64,000 nt of DNA, taken from the NCBI GenBank assembly GCA_951813615.1, contig OX638377.1, positions 620,001 to 684,000 of the forward strand, written 5' to 3'. Shown here piece by piece: positions 18,706 to 25,996 of the stretch (position 1 is the first letter of the stretch; every line of letters begins with the position of its first letter). A model generated the notes under the pieces. The model saw only the letters and a program-made list of their open reading frames with translations, was not told the origin of the DNA and did no database searches. This DNA is from an uncultured Latescibacterota bacterium (GTDB lineage: Bacteria; Latescibacterota; UBA2968; UBA8231). The position numbers and the translations under genes were made by a program.

Positions 18706-18745
18706 TTGACACCTGAACATTGATTCACTATTTTTTTGTTCAGGT
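18706..18745 (+). promoter_or_regulatory. recA promoter with overlapping inverted repeat
   Basis: TTGACA (18706-18711), 17-base spacer, TATTTT (18729-18734). An inverted repeat, ACCTGAACA (18711-18719) and TGTTCAGGT (18737-18745), brackets the -10 box. TGAACAT recurs at 18766. The arrangement suggests an operator, plausibly of the SOS repressor, but it matches neither the E. coli nor the Bacillus LexA box. Confidence 0.65.
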
Positions 18746-18798
18746 TGTTCAAGTGGCGGTGTTAATGAACATCACATAGGACACGCGAGGAGGAAATC

Positions 18799-19881
<1,083 letters not shown>

Positions 19882-19894
19882 GCCTCTGCCCTCT

Positions 19895-19963
19895 CGCGGG
19901 TCGAGGTGCCAAGGCCGCTTTGGGGCCCCCACGCCAAGGCGGCCGCAGCGCCTCGCACCCGCG
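19895..19963 (+). other. Long structured RNA element after recA
   Basis: Two nested stems fold the whole interval. The outer stem CGCGGGTCGAGG (19895-19906) pairs with CCTCGCACCCGCG (19951-19963) with one bulged base. The inner stem GGCCGCTTTGG (19913-19923) pairs with CCAAGGCGGCC (19934-19944) with one wobble. There is no T-run, so it is not a classic terminator. It could be a Rho-associated 3' end, a processing hairpin or the leader of the next gene. Confidence 0.55.
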
Positions 19964-19976
19964 CGTACTCCTGAAA

Positions 19977-20011
19977 GGGCGGGTTTTGAACCCGCCCCTC
20001 CCCCAAGGAGG
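19977..20011 (+). promoter_or_regulatory. Leader hairpins, one covering the Shine-Dalgarno sequence
   Basis: GGGCGGGTT / AACCCGCCC (19977-19985, 19989-19997) is a 9-base stem with a 3-base loop. Next to it CCTCC (19997-20001) can pair with GGAGG (20007-20011), the ribosome-binding site of the following small gene. The two share one base pairwise, so they compete or stack. Confidence 0.4.
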
Positions 20012-20023
20012 TGAGATTAGATT

Positions 20024-20296
20024 ATGCAGACTGCCAGACTAAACCCCGCGGCCATCCCCTTGCAAGCGCGCATCGGGCAAGCGCGCTCTTGGGCCGACTT
20101 AGATTTGTTGTGCGAGCACATCGACGCCGCCTATCAGCGCGGCGAGCTCGATCTGTCCAGTGCCGATGAGCTGAGTGCCTTAGTTGCGGCTGTCGCTCTG
20201 AAGGTGCCCGAGCAACCCAGTATCCCCGCCGAGGCGCTCTTAGACCCAGAACCGGAGGAACCGGAAATGCTGCACAACACCCGCCAGGCCGCCTGA
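20024..20296 (+). CDS. Small acidic protein of unknown function
   Basis: 90 residues, no recognised domain. It looks real: AAGGAGG lies 13-17 bases upstream of the ATG, it has its own terminator, and no other frame competes. The sequence has two predicted helices (ARIGQARSWADLDLLCEHIDAAYQRGE and SSADELSALVAAVALKV) and an acidic, proline-rich tail (EALLDPEPEEPEM). It lacks a signal peptide and membrane segment. Its leader contains strong RNA structure, including a hairpin on the ribosome-binding site. Confidence 0.65.
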   Translation: MQTARLNPAAIPLQARIGQARSWADLDLLCEHIDAAYQRGELDLSSADELSALVAAVALKVPEQPSIPAEALLDPEPEEPEMLHNTRQAA

Positions 20297-20337
20297 CCAA
20301 ACCGCGACACAGCCTGCCTTTAGGGTGGGCCGACAAG

Positions 20338-20370
20338 GGCACCGGAGTTTTGCTCCGGTGCCTTTTGTTT
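20338..20370 (+). terminator. Rho-independent terminator
   Basis: GGCACCGGAG (20338-20347) pairs perfectly with CTCCGGTGCC (20353-20362) around a TTTTG loop, followed by TTTTGTTT. Confidence 0.92.
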
Positions 20371-20396
20371 GCAAAAAATAATCCATGCCGTATAAT
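20369..20396 (+). promoter_or_regulatory. hpt promoter, probably leaderless
   Basis: TATAAT (20391-20396) is a perfect -10 box, and TTGCAA (20369-20374) is a moderate -35 box at 16 bases. The hpt ATG starts 7 bases after the -10 box, so the transcript would begin at or within a base or two of the start codon. Confidence 0.6.
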
Positions 20397-20403
20397 CAAA
20401 GGC

Positions 20404-20949
20404 ATGCCCCGCAGTCCGTTGGAAACTCCCGCCTTAAGAGTGCTAATCGAGCGCCCGCAAGTAGAGCAGCGCATCGGCGAGTTAGCCCAGATGCTAGCCG
20501 CCGACTACGCTGGCTCAGCCCCTTTGTTAATCGGCCTGCTCAACGGAGCCGTGCAGTTTATGATGGCTCTGATGGAACGCCTGCCCGGGGAGTTGTTGGC
20601 GCGGTTGGACTACGATTTCATCGGCGTTGCGAGCTATCAGGGTACGGAGAGTAGCGGTCAGGTCGAGCTGACTAAAGACCTCGTCGTCGCCGTGGCCGGA
20701 CGGGATGTGCTCGTCGTCGATGGCATCGTCGATACGGGCCGATCGCTAGATTTTGTGATGGCCATGATCGCGTCGCGGCAACCCCTTTCGCTCAAAGTGT
20801 GTACCTTGCTCAACAAACCCGCTCGCAGGGAGTTCCCAGTGCCGATAGAGTACTGTGGTTTTGAAATTGAAGACACGTTCGTCGTTGGCTACGGCATGGA
20901 TTGCGACCAGCGCTACCGCGCCCTGCGCCACATCGCCGCCATTGGATGA
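20404..20949 (+). CDS. hpt: Hypoxanthine phosphoribosyltransferase
   Basis: Purine salvage enzyme joining hypoxanthine or guanine to PRPP. 181 residues from the ATG at 20404. An in-frame TTG-type start further upstream would lie inside the preceding terminator and is rejected. The PRPP-binding loop is VLVVDGIVDTGRSLDFV; LIGLLNGAVQFMMALMERL and DYDFIGVASYQGTESSG are the other family blocks. CGFEIEDTFVVGYGMD near the end is typical of bacterial HPRT. The usual acidic pair in the loop is DG here instead of ED, a minor variation. Confidence 0.92.
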   Translation: MPRSPLETPALRVLIERPQVEQRIGELAQMLAADYAGSAPLLIGLLNGAVQFMMALMERLPGELLARLDYDFIGVASYQGTESSGQVELTKDLVVAVAGRDVLVVDGIVDTGRSLDFVMAMIASRQPLSLKVCTLLNKPARREFPVPIEYCGFEIEDTFVVGYGMDCDQRYRALRHIAAIG

Positions 20950-20969
20950 GATAGAGGAGAAAAGGAACC

Positions 20970-21788
20970 ATGGCCCCCAAGAAAGTCTTAATTACCGGCG
21001 TTTGCGGATTGATCGCCGGAGCTGTGTATCGGCATTTGCGCACCCAACCCGACCGCTATGACGTCTATGGCTTGGCGCGGCGATCCCAGCTTTCGGAGCG
21101 GGCACCCAAAGGCGCAGACTTGGGAATTTCCGAAGAGAAATTCATCCTTGCAGACTTGACGGATTACAACGCAATAGCAAGGGCCGTCGAGGGCATGGAC
21201 GTGGTCGTACAACTGGCAGCCGACCCGCGGCCAGACGCTAGTTGGGAAAGCCTGCTCGGCAGCAATATCGTCGGGCCGCGCAATGTGCTGGAGGCCGCGC
21301 GCCGTACTGGCGTCGGGCGCGTGGTCTTCGCCAGCTCGATCATGGTGTCTTGGGGCTATCAGCAGGAGGACCCGTACAAAGCCATCTCCGAAGGGCGCTT
21401 CGACGCGGTCGATGCCGGTCAGGTACAGGTCGTGACACACGAATGGCCGCATCGACCGACCGGCCTTTATCCGGCGACCAAAATTTGGGGCGAGGCCCTA
21501 GCGCGCTACTACGCCGACGTACACAATATGTCGGTGCCCTGCCTGCGCATCGGCTGGGTCAATGCCGAAGATCATCCGCGCGACGAGCGGGGCGGAGCCA
21601 TCTGGTGCAGCCAACGCGACGTGGTGCAGCTCGTGCAGCGCGCTATCGAGGCCCCTGCGGACTTGCGCTTTGATATTTTTTACGGAGTGTCCAACAACCG
21701 CTGGCGCTGGGTCGATATCGACCATCCGCGCCAGGTCTTGGGCTATATTCCCGCAGACAGCGCCGAAGAGAAGTTAGGACTGGCCTGA
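20970..21788 (+). CDS. NAD-dependent epimerase/dehydratase (extended SDR)
   Basis: 272-residue short-chain dehydrogenase of the nucleotide-sugar/uronate type. The N-terminal Rossmann motif is TGVCGLIAGAVYRHL, with the third glycine displaced by one relative to GxxGxxG. VVQLAADPRPDASW is the NAD-binding block, the catalytic triad has S in VFASSIMVSWG and YPATK. The length and the VRIGW-like CLRIGWVN segment fit uronate dehydrogenase-like enzymes, but the substrate is not certain. It has a strong ribosome-binding site and is followed 4 bases later by an unknown membrane-anchored protein. Confidence 0.82.
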   Translation: MAPKKVLITGVCGLIAGAVYRHLRTQPDRYDVYGLARRSQLSERAPKGADLGISEEKFILADLTDYNAIARAVEGMDVVVQLAADPRPDASWESLLGSNIVGPRNVLEAARRTGVGRVVFASSIMVSWGYQQEDPYKAISEGRFDAVDAGQVQVVTHEWPHRPTGLYPATKIWGEALARYYADVHNMSVPCLRIGWVNAEDHPRDERGGAIWCSQRDVVQLVQRAIEAPADLRFDIFYGVSNNRWRWVDIDHPRQVLGYIPADSAEEKLGLA

Positions 21789-21792
21789 GCTA

Positions 21793-22350
21793 ATGGGCCG
21801 AGCGCCTAAAACCAAGACGGATCTATTGTCCGTCAAACTCTTCCTCGTCGTCCTAGGTGCCATTGCCGCCTACAACGTCGTCAATTGGATGCGGGGCGAG
21901 CCGGAATGGGAAGAGCGGCTCTATGAGCCAGGGGCCTTCGCAGTAGAGACAGCCGGTCGGCCCAACCTGCGCAAGCTGCGCGAGCCGTTGTCGTTTGGCG
22001 AGATAGAGTTCCAATACCTGATGTTCGAGCGCGCCGACGTGCAATACGCCATTGCCTACGGGGACGTGCCCGAGGCCGTCCAAGCCGATAGCTCGATTGC
22101 CGCGCGTCGAGATGCCATCCTGCAGAAGGTGGAGGGAACCATCCTCTCAGAGACCGCCGTTGCGATGGACGGGCATCCCGCTTGGCAGACGCAGATACAA
22201 GCTGCCGACGAAAGCCGCTTGCGATTGCAGAGCCTACAGGTGGGCCAGCGGCTCTACAGCTTGATGGCGGTCGGAGCACCCTACGCGTTTGACGACCCTT
22301 CGGATATCGAGCGATTTTTCGCGTCCTTCAAGCTCGCCAAGCCCCGATAA
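21793..22350 (+). CDS. Membrane-anchored protein of unknown function
   Basis: 185 residues, no recognised family. One N-terminal transmembrane helix (VKLFLVVLGAIAAYNVV, residues 14-30) anchors a mainly alpha/beta extracytoplasmic domain. That domain has alternating hydrophobic strands (FQYLMFERADVQYAIAYG, LYSLMAVGAPYAF) and ends with DPSDIERFFASFKL, reminiscent of small lipoprotein-like domains that end in a helix. It is packed between the epimerase (4 bases) and the M42 peptidase (13 bases), so it belongs to that operon. Confidence 0.72.
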   Translation: MGRAPKTKTDLLSVKLFLVVLGAIAAYNVVNWMRGEPEWEERLYEPGAFAVETAGRPNLRKLREPLSFGEIEFQYLMFERADVQYAIAYGDVPEAVQADSSIAARRDAILQKVEGTILSETAVAMDGHPAWQTQIQAADESRLRLQSLQVGQRLYSLMAVGAPYAFDDPSDIERFFASFKLAKPR

Positions 22351-22363
22351 TAAGGAGAATCAA

Positions 22364-23413
22364 GTGAAGCTGCTCAAAGAGCTATGCGAAAGCGCGGGAG
22401 TTCCCGGCCGGGAGGATCGGCTGCGCGAGATCGTGCGGCGGGAGCTTGCGCCCCTGACCGACGAGATGCGGGTGGATGCCTTGGGCAACCTGATCGCCGT
22501 GAAGAAGGCGAGCAAGGGCAAAAAGGCCAAGAAGCTGATGATCGCCGCGCACATGGACGAGATCGGTTTCGTGGTTTCGCACATCGACGAGCGGGGCCTT
22601 TTGCGACTGGTGCCCCTAGGCGGACACGACCCGCGCAATATGGTGGCCCAAAGGGTCGTCGTCAGGGGCAAGAAGCGCGATCTGCCGGGCCTGCTCTACC
22701 CAGGTATCAAACCGCCGCACATCCAGACGGAGGCCGACCGCAACGCCAAGCTGGCCATCAGCGACTTCATCGTCGATCTCTACCTGTCGCCAGCCAAAGT
22801 CAGGCGCGAGGTCGAGCTTGGCGCGATGGTGGCGTTGCAGCGGGATTTTGCTGAGATCGGCAACGGGGTTTCTTGCAAGGCCATGGACGACCGCGTCGCA
22901 CTCTACGTGATGATCCGCGCCATGCAGCAGGCCAAGACCTTTGGTTGCGAGACCTATGCGGTGGCTACCGTGCAGGAGGAGGTCGGCTTGCGAGGCGCGC
23001 AAGTAAGCGCGTTTGGAGTCGAGCCGGACCTAGGGGTAGCTCTCGACGTGACGCTGGCGGCCGATATTCCGGGGATAGCCGAGCACGAGCAGGTAACGCG
23101 CCTAGGACAGGGTGCGGCGATTAAACTGCTGGACTCGTCGGCGATCTCGCATCCGGGCTTGGTGGCCCAACTCAGAGAGCTGGCGAAGAAGAGAAAAATC
23201 AAGTGTCAATTGGAAATCCTCCCCCTCGGCGGCACGGACGCCGGGGCCATGCAAAGGGTGCGGTCCGGTGTGCCGGTGGCGACGATTTCAGTGCCGACGC
23301 GCTACATTCACACTTCGGTCGAGTTGGTTGACAAAGGCGATTTGCAAGCAGCCGTGGATCTGCTGACCGCCTTTCTCGAAGAGGGCCATCGGGCCGACTT
23401 GACGCTCGTCTGA
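22364..23413 (+). CDS. M42-family aminopeptidase
   Basis: Dinuclear-metal tetrahedral aminopeptidase related to glutamyl aminopeptidase and FrvX. 349 residues from the GTG at 22364, preceded by AAGGAG; a longer reading frame begins inside the upstream gene without a ribosome-binding site. The metal and catalytic residues are in order: H in AAHMDEIGFVV, D in CKAMDDRVALY, the EE pair in VQEEVGLRGA, D in ALDVTLAAD and the final H in PTRYIHTSVE. It ends 2 bases from the convergent Gfo/Idh/MocA gene, which marks the left edge of the island. Confidence 0.92.
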   Translation: MKLLKELCESAGVPGREDRLREIVRRELAPLTDEMRVDALGNLIAVKKASKGKKAKKLMIAAHMDEIGFVVSHIDERGLLRLVPLGGHDPRNMVAQRVVVRGKKRDLPGLLYPGIKPPHIQTEADRNAKLAISDFIVDLYLSPAKVRREVELGAMVALQRDFAEIGNGVSCKAMDDRVALYVMIRAMQQAKTFGCETYAVATVQEEVGLRGAQVSAFGVEPDLGVALDVTLAADIPGIAEHEQVTRLGQGAAIKLLDSSAISHPGLVAQLRELAKKRKIKCQLEILPLGGTDAGAMQRVRSGVPVATISVPTRYIHTSVELVDKGDLQAAVDLLTAFLEEGHRADLTLV

Positions 23414-23414
23414 A

Positions 23415-24410
23415 TTAATGTCTCGCGGCTTTGTAAACCTGATCTGTCTCCGACGGAGGTACGGCAACCGACCTGCCGGTCCTTCCTGCCTCGTGAATCG
23501 CCTCGACCACTCTTAGAGCCTGTAGTCCGTCGCGGCTGTGTGAGTCCACACCGGGGACGCTCTCGATGACCTTCTTCCCCTGGATCACATCGACGAAGTA
23601 ACCCGTCAACGATCCTTGGTGAGAGGGGTTTTCGACAGGTTTCCATCCGGAGGGCTGCGCCATTGTGAAAAGCAGATCGCGTTCAAGGCGGAAGCTCTTC
23701 CGTGCGCTGTAAACCGTGACTTCATCCTCGTATTCGTCACAGTTTTTGATACACAGCAGGTGCGCGCACAATCCGCCAGAAAAATCCAGCCGCACGTCGA
23801 CAAAAGCCTCAACTCCACCGGCCTCTTCATAGGCGACGGTCCCAGCGACGGCCACGATACGCTGTCCGACGAGCCAAGGCAGTACATCAAGGATATGTAC
23901 CGTCCGCGTATGCAACATACCGCCGTCTATCAGGTTACCGCCGGCTCTGCGCTGAACCGCCGTCATGTACTGAATATCATCGGAACTAGAGGCTAGCTGA
24001 CTGCGTACATACTCTGTGCTCGCCATGAAACGCCGCGTGAAAGCTGTCATTAACAGACATTCTTGTGACTGGCTGAGAGTGGTCAATTCTTTGGCGTGTG
24101 CTACTGTGACTGTTGTCGGCTTGTCGACGAGAACGGGTATGCGCCGTTCTAGCGCGAGCTTGCATTGTTCATAGTGATATTGATTTGGGGTGCTGACGAC
24201 GACACCGTCCACAAGATCGGGGTCAAGCAGGTCGCGGTAATTCCGACTGGTCTGGCTTGCGCACAGACTCTCCGGCAGGTTGTCCAGACGATCCTGCGAG
24301 ATGTCACATATTGCTGTGATCTCCACGTCCCTCCGCTGGATGAGATACGGAATGTGATAGTTAGGACAGAAACGTCCCACTCCGATCAGGCCGATTCTGG
24401 TCTGTTCCAT
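23415..24410 (-). CDS. Gfo/Idh/MocA-family oxidoreductase
   Basis: NAD(P)-dependent sugar or cyclitol dehydrogenase of about 331 residues. The Rossmann start is RIGLIGVGRFCPNYHIPYL; VVVSTPNQYHYEQCKLAL and PVLVDKPTTVTVAHA carry the family NxxH and EKP-like motif (here DKP). GGNLIDGGMLHTRTVHILD is the catalytic HxxD/H region. ATG at 24410 has AGGA upstream; an ATG 18 bases earlier is also possible. It is the first minus-strand gene of the island and ends 2 bases from the M42 stop. The substrate is unknown. Confidence 0.85.
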   Translation of the reverse strand: MEQTRIGLIGVGRFCPNYHIPYLIQRRDVEITAICDISQDRLDNLPESLCASQTSRNYRDLLDPDLVDGVVVSTPNQYHYEQCKLALERRIPVLVDKPTTVTVAHAKELTTLSQSQECLLMTAFTRRFMASTEYVRSQLASSSDDIQYMTAVQRRAGGNLIDGGMLHTRTVHILDVLPWLVGQRIVAVAGTVAYEEAGGVEAFVDVRLDFSGGLCAHLLCIKNCDEYEDEVTVYSARKSFRLERDLLFTMAQPSGWKPVENPSHQGSLTGYFVDVIQGKKVIESVPGVDSHSRDGLQALRVVEAIHEAGRTGRSVAVPPSETDQVYKAARH

Positions 24411-24450
24411 GGTGTCCTGCCGTTCCATTCCACCGTGTTTTCGGCATTTC

Positions 24451-24546
24451 CTCTAACCGACGGATTTCGCTGGGACATATAGCGATTGTCAGGTTTCAGA
24501 ACTGTCCAACATGAAGGTTATTTCCCGATGCCAGCGCATGTTATCG
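24451..24546 (-). other. Possible degenerate integron attC site
   Basis: Lies just downstream of the 2H phosphoesterase gene, as an attC would. Boxes CTCTAAC (24451-24457) and GTTATCG (24540-24546) flank a stem CGCTGG (24468-24473) / CCAGCG (24531-24536). The boxes are not complementary to each other, and CCGACG/CGTCGG pairs across them, so a simple hairpin is an equal explanation. Confidence 0.3.
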
Positions 24547-24560
24547 TCGGGAACTATGAA

Positions 24561-25064
24561 CTATAATCTATCGCAAATGAACGACCCTTTGGGTGCCGTG
24601 TCTTGAAGTTGGTCGCAAAGCTTGAGACTCTCTTGTATCGAGATAAACTCTGCGATTGTCATATGAGGTGGTATGTGCCTCCTCTTGTACACCTTGCCAC
24701 CAAATGCTCGGGATTTATGGAGGGCCTCCTGCAACGCGCGTATTGGCTCCTCAGGATGTATTGAGTATGAGACACCCGGATGCTTGCTGGAAGCGTGGAG
24801 TGTACGGAAATGGAGCTCAAATGGCTGAAAGTCCTGCAATATGGCTTGGATCTCAGTTTCGAGGTCTGGAGTCATCTCCAGGCTAAGTGGGTCCGATACG
24901 GAGATGTGAGTACTGCACGTAGCATGAGATTTCGGATCGTACCGCTCTCGCAATGGATCTATTAGGTCGCTCACCTCTTTCGGAGGCATGATGAGGATCA
25001 ATCCGAGTCGATAGTCAAGCTGCCAATCCTCCCAACTATCTGTATTCTGTGCGTACCTGATCAT
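24561..25064 (-). CDS. 2H phosphoesterase (LigT / 2'-5' RNA ligase-like)
   Basis: 167 residues. The two catalytic tetrapeptides of the 2H superfamily are visible: HISV in ATCSTHISVSDPL (about residue 48) and HMTI in IPPHMTIAEF (about residue 135). Members cleave or form 2'-5' or cyclic phosphodiester bonds in RNA or nucleotides; some counter 2'-5' oligoadenylate or cyclic-nucleotide signals. The ATG at 25064 is chosen because a 26-base copy of this start, with an AAGGAGTA ribosome-binding site, is found 819 bases upstream. Lower GC than the core genes; likely acquired. Confidence 0.75.
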   Translation of the reverse strand: MIRYAQNTDSWEDWQLDYRLGLILIMPPKEVSDLIDPLRERYDPKSHATCSTHISVSDPLSLEMTPDLETEIQAILQDFQPFELHFRTLHASSKHPGVSYSIHPEEPIRALQEALHKSRAFGGKVYKRRHIPPHMTIAEFISIQESLKLCDQLQDTAPKGSFICDRL

Positions 25065-25071
25065 CGTTAAT
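25046..25071. repeat. 26-base direct repeat, copy 1
   Basis: Covers the start codon and first residues of the 2H phosphoesterase gene. It is identical over 26 bases to copy 2 at 25865-25890. Confidence 0.9.
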
Positions 25072-25163
25072 AATCCTCGTCTTTTAGCCGGTGGTTTCGT
25101 CACTTTCAGCTCTTGAGATCGGGGCGACAATAAAGCGTGCACCATAGATTCAGCATGCTTTGT

Positions 25164-25799
25164 TCATTTTATCAGCACCGGTTTTCGCAAAGTGAAAGAC
25201 TGGAAGTGCACGCCCTCGGGCTCGACTACGTGGAAATCCAAGACATCGAAATACTCCCGTACGTATCCATGCATCTGATCGTCGGTTCGAAAAGAAAAAA
25301 ATCGAGGAGGATCGTGCCAGTCGTTAGGCGCTTCGCCCTCAAACGGGTCACCCCCGTACATGCCCAAAAAAAAGAGACCGCCTGGAACTAAGACGTTTCG
25401 GATAGCAGCCAGTACGTCAGATAAATTGACATTCGGGACATGAAGCAGGCAATTCATTGCATAGACTGCGTCGAAAGAACTCAGGGGAAAGCCCAAATTT
25501 AGAAAGTCAGCCGAGTAAGCCACGAGACCTTTAGCGCGGCAGCGTGCTACCATTTCCGGTGAAAGATCAGTCACAACTGTTTCTAATCCACCTTTCTGGA
25601 AAAACAAGCCATCCTGACCTGTCCCGGCACCGATCTCCAGAAGACTCACCTTACCCTCGGTGCGTACGATACTGAGAAAGTCTGCACGCTCAGTCAGCTT
25701 CCACGGGGCTTTCTCACGCTGATCGCGGTCTTCTGCGCTACCGTCGTAGGCTACTTGAAGACGAGCGACGATATCTTTGTACTCGAACATTGCTTCCAT
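25164..25799 (-). CDS. SAM-dependent class I methyltransferase
   Basis: 211 residues. Motif I is SLLEIGAGTGQDGLFF (about residue 53), followed by VVTDLSPEMVARC, AYSADFLNLGFP and FDAVYAMNCLLHVPN, the methyltransferase type 11 order. A GGLFFLGMYGGDPFEGE segment follows. The substrate is unknown. It lies on a segment bounded by an exact 26-base direct repeat and seems to have been inserted in front of the 2H gene. The start is ATG at 25799 or the ATG 9 bases later; neither has a strong ribosome-binding site. Confidence 0.8.
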   Translation of the reverse strand: MEAMFEYKDIVARLQVAYDGSAEDRDQREKAPWKLTERADFLSIVRTEGKVSLLEIGAGTGQDGLFFQKGGLETVVTDLSPEMVARCRAKGLVAYSADFLNLGFPLSSFDAVYAMNCLLHVPNVNLSDVLAAIRNVLVPGGLFFLGMYGGDPFEGEAPNDWHDPPRFFSFRTDDQMHGYVREYFDVLDFHVVEPEGVHFQSFTLRKPVLIK

Positions 25800-25864
25800 T
25801 CATTGACCCATTGATTCAGCCTACTCAAACAGCATAAGCAAACCATTTGGAGGCGGCAAAGAAA

Positions 25865-25890
25865 TCTGTGCGTACCTGATCATCGTTAAT
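25865..25890. repeat. 26-base direct repeat, copy 2
   Basis: Identical to 25046-25071. On the minus strand it is preceded by AAGGAGTA and includes an ATG and the first codons of the 2H gene, then runs into unrelated sequence and stops. It therefore looks like the severed original 5' end of that gene. Confidence 0.9.
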
Positions 25891-25996
25891 TACTCCTTCA
25901 ATAGGCCAGCAGCAATGAGCGCGCGATGGTGCAGGGGTAGAAAAACGTCCAGCGCCAAGTCGGCGAGGGGAGCGAGACCGGTCTGATATTCCCCGT

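Noticed and set aside
22289..22363. Upstream extension of the M42 peptidase
   Set aside because: The added 25 residues overlap the preceding gene, lack a ribosome-binding site and are low-complexity; the GTG at 22364 has AAGGAG.
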